Source: Candidatus Carbonibacillus altaicus
GTDB taxonomy: Bacteria; Bacillota; Bacilli; Thermicanales; DSM-22653
Assembly: GCA_003050645.1 (NCBI GenBank)
Contig: PEBX01000021.1
Location: 1 to 46,106, forward strand
DNA length: 46,106 bases
Reading direction: 5' to 3'
Position numbers and translations under genes: made by a program. Below, in pieces: positions 40,319 to 46,106 of this stretch. Within the stretch, counting starts at the first letter, position 1. Each line of letters starts with the position of its first letter. The notes beneath the pieces were generated by a model. The model worked only from the letters and a program-made list of their open reading frames with translations, had not been told where the DNA came from and ran no database searches.

Positions 40319-41239
40319 ATGGTCGAAGCAGTGCTTCACGAGCAAAAAAGCTTTGCCCCGCATCCCCAGGGCTATGGTCGGCTTTATGTGGTGGCCACGC
40401 CGATCGGTAATCTACAAGATATCAGTGACAGAGTGCGAACCGTTCTGGGGACGGTCACGATCGTAGCTGCTGAAGATACACGGCAGACGCAAAAATTGTT
40501 AAATCACCTCCGACTGACCACGCCGCTTATAAGTTTTCATATGCACTCTCCGCCTGCCGTAAAAAGCAAACTCGTCGAACGCTTGAAAGCAGGGGATGAT
40601 GTGGCGCTTGTGAGCGATGCAGGGACGCCTGCCATCTCCGATCCCGGCTATGCGCTCATTGAAAAGTGTACTCAGGAAGGCATTGCCGTCATTCCCGTGC
40701 CGGGGGCGAATGCTGCGCTCACCGCGCTCGTGGCTTCGGGACTACCGACGGATCATTTTTTATTTTTAGGCTTTTTGCCCCGTACGGCGAGTAAAAAGGA
40801 AGAACAATTACGGGCCCTCCGCCATCTTCCGTATACTTTGATCCTGTACGAGGCACCTCACCGTCTCAAAGAAACACTTCATCTCATCGTGCAAATCTTT
40901 GGTGAGCGTAAGGCTGTCCTGGCGCGCGAACTGACCAAAGTACATGAACATTTTTTGCGTGGGACCCTTCACGATTTGCTTGATTATGTCGAGCAGCATG
41001 AAGTGCGCGGGGAACTGACACTCCTCATTGCCCCGGCACCGCCAGCCGAATCGAGAGAACCATGGAGAGAAGAAAACGCTTACAAAAAACATCTTATGAA
41101 AGAACTTGTTGCTGAAGTTGAAGCGCTCAGGGGTTTGGGGATCCGCCTTAAAGAGGCCGTGCGCATCGTAGGGCGTCTGACAGGAACGGATCCGAAAATG
41201 CTCTATCGGGCCTATCACGGAAAAACGAGTGAAGATTGA
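40319..41239 (+). CDS. rsmI: 16S rRNA 2'-O-ribose C1402 methyltransferase RsmI
   Basis: RsmI methylates the ribose of C1402 in 16S rRNA. The 306-residue product has the tetrapyrrole-methylase fold: LYVVATPIGNLQDISDRVR, VAAEDTRQTQKLLNHL, ALVSDAGTPAISDPGYAL, PVPGANAALTALVASGLPTDHF and FLPRTASKKEEQL. The ATG at 40319 lies only 1 base after GGAGG, which is too close; a GTG at 40331 (fifth codon) has better spacing, so the start is uncertain. It converges with abrB across 15 bp. Confidence 0.95.
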   Translation: MVEAVLHEQKSFAPHPQGYGRLYVVATPIGNLQDISDRVRTVLGTVTIVAAEDTRQTQKLLNHLRLTTPLISFHMHSPPAVKSKLVERLKAGDDVALVSDAGTPAISDPGYALIEKCTQEGIAVIPVPGANAALTALVASGLPTDHFLFLGFLPRTASKKEEQLRALRHLPYTLILYEAPHRLKETLHLIVQIFGERKAVLARELTKVHEHFLRGTLHDLLDYVEQHEVRGELTLLIAPAPPAESREPWREENAYKKHLMKELVAEVEALRGLGIRLKEAVRIVGRLTGTDPKMLYRAYHGKTSED

Positions 41240-41254
41240 AGCGTATATGATTCA

Positions 41255-41533
41255 TCATTCATCCGGTTTTTCCGAAAGATGAAGCGTTCGGGCGATCACT
41301 TCCAGCGACTTCAGACAGGCATGGCACACTTTTTTATCCTGATAATCGACCAGAGGTTCGTGCGCACCGCAAAAAACACAAGCTTCTTCGTGTTTTTTTA
41401 AGACAATCGTATCATTTTCGACAAATATTTCCAGTGCATCACGTTCACCGATGCCTAGCGTTCGCCGAAGTTCAATCGGAATGACGACACGTCCGAGTTC
41501 ATCGACTCGGCGAACCATGCCCGTCGATTTCAC
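41255..41533 (-). CDS. abrB: AbrB-family transition-state regulator with a cysteine-rich tail
   Basis: The 92-residue protein starts KSTGMVRRVDELGRVVIPIELRRTLGI, the AbrB swapped-hairpin DNA-binding domain. AbrB represses stationary-phase genes until Spo0A-P lowers its level. The C-terminal half differs from B. subtilis AbrB: it has CVFC (52-55) and CHAC (70-73), a likely zinc-binding ribbon. The start is GTG at 41531-41533 after GGAGGGGTC. Its position next to rsmI, transcribed towards it, is the abrB locus order. SpoVT or Abh are less likely by position and N-terminus. Confidence 0.9.
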   Translation of the reverse strand: MKSTGMVRRVDELGRVVIPIELRRTLGIGERDALEIFVENDTIVLKKHEEACVFCGAHEPLVDYQDKKVCHACLKSLEVIARTLHLSEKPDE

Positions 41534-41581
41534 AGTGACCCCTCCTAGGCAGGAACCTAGATTAAATATAGCATACCAGCT

Positions 41582-41599
41582 ATTGACAGTGGCGTCAAT
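41582..41599. promoter_or_regulatory. Inverted repeat and promoter elements upstream of abrB
   Basis: ATTGAC (41582-41587) and GTCAAT (41594-41599) are an inverted repeat with a 6-base spacer. On the minus strand, TTGACG here is 17 bases upstream of TATGCT, a plausible abrB promoter about 40 bases before the GTG. The region 41600-41780 holds nothing else I can identify. Confidence 0.45.
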
Positions 41600-41780
41600 A
41601 TGTTTTGCAAGGGAGCAATTTTTGTTGTCTTTATTTTAGCGGTTACACCTCTCCCAGAAGGAAGTCCTTAAGCTTGTTACTTATGGGGCTGTCCCACCTG
41701 TCGTTAGGACCTGCTCTTGGTTGAAAAAATCTTGATAATTACCGATAGTTTCATGCTTGATCCTCCTGAAAAAAAAGCAT

Positions 41781-41806
41781 AAAAAAAGCACCCCTCAAGA
41801 AGTGCT
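41781..41806 (-). terminator. Terminator of the toxin-antitoxin operon
   Basis: On the minus strand AGCAC...GTGCT forms a short stem around a TTCTTGAGG-type loop and is followed by seven T. It lies 53 bases after the toxin stop codon. Confidence 0.7.
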
Positions 41807-41859
41807 AATGAAAAATACAGGTTTGTTAATTTTCCCATTTTTTATAATTTTAGTATTTT

Positions 41860-42171
41860 TTATTTGATCGATTTTGTCAAATCCATCTTTGCATAGATTA
41901 CGCGGTGGATCTCAACTATTTTCTCCTCTTCCCGAACAACGTAAAAAACCGTATAATTTTTCACAGGCAGCATTCGATAATCTTCTCCCAAAGGCTTAAT
42001 AGGACGGTATATCTTGTGTGCATAAGGAAAATCCCTTAACAGGGAGATAGAATGCTCTAATGCATCCAGCAGATCCATTGCCGCCTTTGGCGCGTTTAAC
42101 TGGTCGGATATATACAGGATAATGTCCGTTATATCCTGTCTAGCTATCGGAAGGTAAATAATTTCATACAT
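41860..42171 (-). CDS. RelE/ParE-family toxin
   Basis: The 103-residue product reads YEIIYLPIARQDITDIILYISDQL, a ParE/RelE N-terminal strand-helix, then LRDFPYAHKIY, YRMLPVKNYTVFYVVREEEKIVEIHRVIY, the usual C-terminal sheet with a terminal arginine/tyrosine pattern. RelE members cleave mRNA in the ribosome and ParE members poison gyrase; sequence alone does not decide. Its start overlaps the antitoxin stop by 8 bases, so the two are coupled. Composition is more AT-rich than in the core genes, which suggests acquisition. Confidence 0.85.
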   Translation of the reverse strand: MYEIIYLPIARQDITDIILYISDQLNAPKAAMDLLDALEHSISLLRDFPYAHKIYRPIKPLGEDYRMLPVKNYTVFYVVREEEKIVEIHRVIYAKMDLTKSIK

Positions 42172-42451
42172 TCCCGCCGTCTACCTTTTCCTGCATAGTT
42201 TGCCTCAAACTGTCAAAAACCTCTTTATGGGAAAAACGCTGATTGGTTTGTTTTGCTTGCAATTCCGCTTCCTTCAATTTGAAATACACTTCACTTTCAA
42301 ATTGTAGCTTTTCATATGCTTCAAAGCTCATCACAACCATATCTCCATACCCATTTTTTGTAAGGAAAACAGGTTCGGAAGTTTCGTGAACAACCCTGGA
42401 AATCTCTGCGAAATGATTTCGCAAATCCGATACCGGCCTAATCTGTGGCAT
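42164..42451 (-). CDS. Phd/YefM-family antitoxin
   Basis: The 95-residue product starts MPQIRPVSDLRNHFAEISRVV with the Phd/YefM signature and continues FLTKNGYGDMVVMSFEAYEKLQFE. It has a C-terminal charged tail that would bind the toxin. ATG 42451 lies 7 bases after GGAGGTG; the frame is open five codons earlier. Phd-type antitoxins repress their own promoter, and an inverted repeat overlaps the -10 upstream. Confidence 0.88.
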   Translation of the reverse strand: MPQIRPVSDLRNHFAEISRVVHETSEPVFLTKNGYGDMVVMSFEAYEKLQFESEVYFKLKEAELQAKQTNQRFSHKEVFDSLRQTMQEKVDGGNV

Positions 42452-42474
42452 GAATAACACCTCCACATTTTATG

Positions 42475-42510
42475 TAGCATAATTTTATCATAATTATGCT
42501 AAATTATCAA
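42475..42510 (-). promoter_or_regulatory. Toxin-antitoxin promoter and operator
   Basis: On the minus strand TTGATA (42505-42510) and TAAAAT (42482-42487) are 17 bases apart. A 9-bp perfect inverted repeat, TAGCATAAT (42475-42483) and ATTATGCTA (42493-42501), spans the -10, as expected for autoregulation by the Phd-type antitoxin. Confidence 0.75.
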
Positions 42511-42559
42511 GGCGCGCGCGAATCAATGTGTAAGTCAAGTGAATGTGGGCAACCCTTAT

Positions 42560-42589
42560 TGCACTATATTCGTTGTAACATATAGTGCA
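42560..42589. repeat. 10-bp perfect inverted repeat
   Basis: TGCACTATAT and ATATAGTGCA surround a 10-base spacer, followed by TTTTC. It lies in the gap between the antitoxin promoter and the IS transposase and may be a terminator or an insertion sequence end feature. Confidence 0.6.
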
Positions 42590-42718
42590 TTTTCTAATCC
42601 TTTCTTGTATCACTGAAAGTTAGATGATCTTGGCTTTATGTTTTTACCCGTAATCCGTAAAGTCTCCTCGCTTTCCTCCCTTTTCCCTTGCTGATTCTCC
42701 CTTGCTCGCCTGCCCCTG

Positions 42719-43926
42719 TCAAGGGTTTTGGGTCGCTTCGCGACGGCAAAGCCGCCCGATGGTCTTAAAGGAGATGAAAACTTGGATCATGGCCTCTACG
42801 CCGGAGATACTCCAGCTGTATCCTCCGCTTTTGATCCTCCGCGCGAATAACCGCATGGTCGCTTCCGATCCGCCCATAGGTTGGTAGGTAGACGTCTTTT
42901 TGCCCAGGGCTTTGAGTAGGTTCCGGTAATCTCGATGGTATTTCGCGTTGTTTTGAATGTAGGTCACAAAACGTTCCCATTTTTGTTTTGCTCTTCGGTC
43001 GGTGTGCTCTACGGTTAGATGCTCTACGATTTGGATGATCTTTTCTCCGTCATAAGTCAAAAAGGCTTCTCGTGCCTGTTGATACGCTTCCGGATGGTCC
43101 TTTAGGTTTTCTTTGAGTTCTTTTGCAAGATGAAAGCGATCGATGACGAAGATCACGTTCCGAAAATAGTTCTCGCATTCTTTAATCCATTCGGCCCCAT
43201 CTCCATTCACAATCCACCAGGTCTTTTCATCGACGTCATAGTGCTCAAGGATGAATGCTCCAAATCCTTCCCAAAAGTCTCCCTTGCCTTCATGCCGGTA
43301 ATAATGCTTATCCTGAAGCTCATACCGATCTCCTCTTTTTTCCCACCCCCGGTGCACAAGTTGAGTTCGATGTTCTTTCGACTTCCGTTTTGATTGTTGA
43401 ATCGAGGTATGAATCCCATCCACTTCGATAAACAGCACGTCTGCCTTCGGTTTGCTTTCTTCTTTCATTGGAGCTTCTTCTTGGGGGGCGATTCCTCGTT
43501 CGATCAGCTTTTGCCGGATAGTTTCGTGAGAAAGATAGGCTTCCAAACCATTCTTTGAGGAGATTTGCCGCTTTTAATGTAGGAGGTTCCTTCCGCTGCG
43601 AGGCGTATCGCCCATTCTTCCAGGTGGGGGCTAATCGGTTTTCTCTCTTCTATGCTTAAGTATTGGTCGAGGAGATAGACGGTTTGTCCGGTTTTTCGAT
43701 CTTCGTATAACCGCCTTTGAAACGTAACATCCCCAAACAGGGTTTGAATGGTCCGTTCGCGGTGGTCTTTAAGCCGATACCGATTTTTGTCCCGAAGTTC
43801 CATGATCTTTTCGTCCACCATATGAAGATAATCGACGAATTCTTCAACAAAGATGTTGCTTAAAAGGGCGAAAAAGGTTTGTTCAAGCTCTTTGAATGTG
43901 GGAATCTTCATGTTAAAATCATTCAT
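42719..43926 (-). pseudogene. ISLre2-family (UPF0236) transposase, frameshifted
   Basis: Two overlapping minus-strand frames make one transposase of about 400 residues. The first (to 43504) begins MNDFNMKIPTFKELEQTFF and has LFGDVTFQRRLYEDRKTGQTVYLLDQYLSI. The second (43546-42719) has ADVLFIEVDGIHTSIQQSKRK, WWIVNGDGAEWIKECENYF, FVIDRFHLAKELKE and ATMRLFARRIKSGGYSWS. They are joined near 43540-43560, where GTSYIK is followed by a frameshift, so no full protein is made unless a frameshift is programmed. I place the start at ATG 43924-43926. Confidence 0.8.
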
Positions 43927-43989
43927 GAGGATCTCTTCTCCTTTCATTGGGGTTTGGTTACTTTCAATGATACGAGGAAAGAGATCCTC
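43927..43989 (-). promoter_or_regulatory. Hairpin that can mask the transposase ribosome site
   Basis: GAGGATCTCTT (43927-43937) and AAGAGATCCTC (43979-43989) are exact 11-bp complements. On the minus-strand RNA the 3' arm adjoins the start codon and covers the end of the AAAGGAGAAGAG ribosome binding site. Transcripts entering from outside would fold and not be translated well, a known safeguard in some insertion sequences. Confidence 0.6.
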
Positions 43990-44256
43990 TTTCTATATTT
44001 TTGGGATTTTGCCCACAAACATTTTACTCACATACGAAAGATAATGGGCTACTTACGATGTACCCTATTTGAGATCGGTAACAGCGCATTGAATAAGCAG
44101 CTTAAGCTGTTTTTGAATCGATTGCGCCCCATCATCACGAGAAATGTCAGTGGTTGCAGCGAATTCGGACCGTAAAAGGGAATACGGATCCCGTTATCTA
44201 CAAAACCGCTTTTGTGAATGGGTGTTAAGGTGACTCAGCCACAGGCAGATGTCTTT

Positions 44257-45639
44257 TTATGACACCAGACTGCGCACCTTTTCTGCCTGGTTTTCTTTGA
44301 TTCGCCCCAGCGCCATCGCCAACATAACGCACAGCGCCAGGCAGCACCGTATCTTCATTTTAGCCATGCCGCAGATAGTGTGCAGTTCGAAACCAAAGGA
44401 AACGTCCAGCCGGCTGTTTACCCGTTCCACCGCGGTTCGTTTGGCATACATCCGTTACCATTTGTAACTGGCCCGGTCAATCGGGGTAAAGATGCGCCGG
44501 TCTTCCGAAAGCGGGATGCGTATCCCTTGCGCTACAGCACACTTCGCCTGTCCTTTGCACGCTTGCCGTACTGTTTCGCCGGACAAAGCTTCTTCAGCGT
44601 ATTCCGGTCTTTCTCAAATCCGCCGACCGCCATGCGTCGCTGTATTCCGGTTTCCGGACAAACACAGCATACGGTTCCCTTGTAGTCATAAACCACATTT
44701 GCTTTGCCCTCCAGTACACGCGTCTTGTCTTCGTCCTTCCACATGTTGCGGATATCGATGACCGGCTTGATGTTGTACTGATCCCAAAGGATGGTGATCA
44801 ACTTCGTATCGTCATACGCTTTGTCCGCGGCCATCGTCTTCGCCACTTCCAAAACGATCGGCTGTTTCTTTTCCATCTGCATAAGCATCCGGTGCGCTTC
44901 GTTGATGTCGGGCTCCGACGCCTTCGTTACGCTGAACATCACCGGCAGCTCATACGTCACATCGACGATCAGATGCAGCTTGTAGCCGAACCATTTCACG
45001 ATTTTTTCCCACAGCGTGCCGTCTTTATGCATGCCGCGGTATTCTTTTCTGCCGTAGTCCGCATCAGTCTCCCGCCGCCCGTCCCGTGTTTTGTTCTTGT
45101 TCTTGCGTTTGGCAAAGGAGGCGACGGCTTTGCTGTCCATCGCCAAATGCTTCCCGAATCCCGGCAGCACTTCCGACAATTGCTTGACGAGATGGTGGAA
45201 CATGCCGCCCGGAGCGCCTCGTATTCCATGAACGTTTTCAAAAACCGCGTGTACACCCATGACGGCGGCACCTGACTCTGAAGCCGCACATCTCCTGCAA
45301 CTGGCCGTTTCGCATCAGTTCCCGACGAAGCTTCTCGACAGTGTCGTGCTGGAAGAGGGTGCCCGCCAAGATGGAGTTCCATACCGCACGAACTGGGTCA
45401 TCGTCCCGCCCCTTGCCGCGACGGCGTTCAAGCGTCCTCATGAGTGCTTCATCCGGCATGTAATCCAACACCAGACGCAGACGCTCCAAATCTCCGAGTG
45501 CTTGAATTTCGTTCCACACAAATAGTTTCAGTTGTGGTATAACCCGACTTTTACAGTAAGCATATCTAATTGGTTTTAGGAAAAGGAATATCTTCCTTAT
45601 CCGGCGCAGATTTCTGCGTTTTTTTTTGTTGCTTCTCAT
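44257..45639 (-). pseudogene. DDE transposase (IS5/IS1182-like), multiply broken
   Basis: The minus strand carries a whole DDE-type transposase in pieces. QALGDLERLRLVLDYMPDEALM and LRRELMRNGQLQEMCGF lie in one frame, then VPPSWVYTRFLKTFMEYE in a second. HHLVKQLSEVLPGFGKHLAMDSKAVASF and KWFGYKLHLIVDVTYELPVMF, TMAADKAYDDTK and KPVIDIRNMWKDEDKTRVLE lie in a third. After KQYGKRAKD the frame changes again, with an in-frame TAA after DRASYKW and the end RTAVERVNSRLDVSFGFE. At least three frameshifts and one stop make it inactive. The C-terminus matches the fragment at 28855-29052. The family name is tentative. Confidence 0.8.
45605..45627 (+). terminator. Hairpin with T9 run
   Basis: CGCAG-ATTT-CTGCG followed by nine T looks like a rightward intrinsic terminator. 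No plus-strand gene precedes it in this stretch, so it is probably a leftover of a gene lost to insertions. Confidence 0.6.
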
Positions 45640-45667
45640 TGATGTTATGCTATGGTTACGCTACAAT
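45639..45667 (+). promoter_or_regulatory. Promoter of the IS1634-like transposase
   Basis: TTGATG (45639-45644) and TACAAT (45662-45667) are 17 bases apart, 16 bases before the ATG at 45684. Confidence 0.55.
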
Positions 45668-45683
45668 ATGCTTAAGTGATCTC

Positions 45684-46106
45684 ATGATTAAGTTCGATAA
45701 AAAAACTTATAAAGATGGTACGACCAAAACCCAAGTCCGTGTCGTTGAAGGTTACCGCCCCGGACCAGCGATATCTTTAAATTTTTAGTGATTGCCAGAA
45801 TTCTCCGCCCGGACTCGAAAAGAGCCTCTTTCCAGTTGAAAAACGGATTCTACGGGTTGCGTACGGATTTTACACTGCCTGATGTCTACCGTTCGCTGGA
45901 GCGTTTTGCCGGTTTTGAAGTGAAGTTGCAGCGCCATTTGAACGAGCGTGTCAAAGAGACGATTGGCCGCGATCTTTCCTATGCGTTTTACGACGTGACC
46001 AATTATTTCTTTGAGATTGACTTTCCCGCCGATGAGGATGACATACGCAAAAGAGGCGTCTCCAAAGAGCATCGCACCGATCCGATCACAGCCATGGGGC
46101 TATTCA
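45684..46106 (+). pseudogene. IS1634-like (IS4 superfamily) transposase, N-terminal part, broken, runs off the end
   Basis: The first frame begins MIKFDKKTYKDGTTKTQVRV and VEGYRPGPA, a typical opening of these transposases, then hits a stop at about 45786. In a different frame from 45788 come VIARILRPDSKRA, LPDVYRSLERFAGFEVKLQRH, ETIGRDLSYAFYDVTNYFFE and RGVSKEHRTDPITAMGLF, continuing beyond the window. The YDVTNY segment is where the first catalytic aspartate lies. An internal deletion plus frameshift between the two parts makes this copy inactive. The right half is not seen. Confidence 0.82.

Noticed and set aside
44892-45275. 127-codon plus-strand frame opposite the broken transposase
   Set aside because: It is antisense to recognisable transposase codons and has no family similarity.

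Overview
The window spans the chromosomal replication origin of a Firmicute of the order Bacillales, very probably an endospore former. The evidence is the gene order noc-rsmG-mnmG-mnmE-jag-yidC(spoIIIJ)-yidD-rnpA-rpmH / oriC / dnaA-dnaN-recF-gyrB-gyrA, followed by yaaC, guaB, dacA, pdxS, pdxT, serS, tadA, dnaX, ybaB, recR, yaaO, darA, holB, ricT, yabA, yabB, rsmI and abrB. This is the Bacillus subtilis order with several genes absent: the S4-domain gene rlbA/yaaA, remB, tmk, yaaR, yazA and bofA are not at their usual places. Many genes start with GTG or TTG behind strong GGAGG-type ribosome binding sites. I cannot name the genus.

Layout. Positions 41-7303 (minus strand) form one long operon read away from the origin, from a consensus promoter at 7337-7365 through rpmH to noc. 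A perfect parS site lies between noc and rsmG. Positions 7304-9252 hold a bipartite oriC: DnaA boxes upstream of dnaA, including a 36-bp palindrome in its leader, and a second cluster plus an AT-rich block between dnaA and dnaN. Positions 9253-18519 (plus strand) carry dnaN, recF, gyrB, gyrA, a degenerate HD-GYP protein and a secreted DUF4015 protein. At 18684-19952 a SAM-I riboswitch controls a single-domain methylenetetrahydrofolate reductase, whose 3' end overlaps the convergent yaaC. Positions 20834-26661 carry guaB, dacA, pdxS, a PdxT-like protein that has lost the glutaminase Cys and His, and serS. At 27120-27196 is tRNA-Arg(CCU), followed to 29052 by a graveyard of mobile DNA: integrase and IS200/IS605 TnpA remnants, hicB with a truncated hicA, and a transposase tail. 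Then come tRNA-fMet, -Lys, -Gly, tadA, tRNA-Ser, an orphan sporulation-type histidine kinase, and the dnaX to rsmI replication/repair/signalling block, closed by a convergent abrB with a CxxC...CxxC tail. From 41860 onward the DNA is accessory: a Phd/RelE toxin-antitoxin operon, a frameshifted ISLre2-type transposase, a multiply broken DDE transposase and a broken IS1634-like transposase running off the end.

How the genes work together. Initiation (DnaA, DnaN, YabA), segregation (Noc, parS), the clamp loader (DnaX, HolB), topology (GyrA/B) and recombination (RecF, RecR) are clustered with tRNA modification (MnmE, MnmG, TadA, YabB), rRNA modification (RsmG, RsmI), membrane insertion (YidC, YidD) and sporulation/biofilm control (AbrB, RicT, DarA, the kinase).

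A recurrent feature that the genes do not explain is a set of short tandem or direct repeats in many of the gaps (16-bp x5 before recR, 14-bp x3 and 18-bp x2 after serS, hairpin plus 24-bp x2 before guaB). Small duplications of the same kind also sit inside the broken genes, where they cause frameshifts. All family assignments come from reading motifs by eye; no database search was run.
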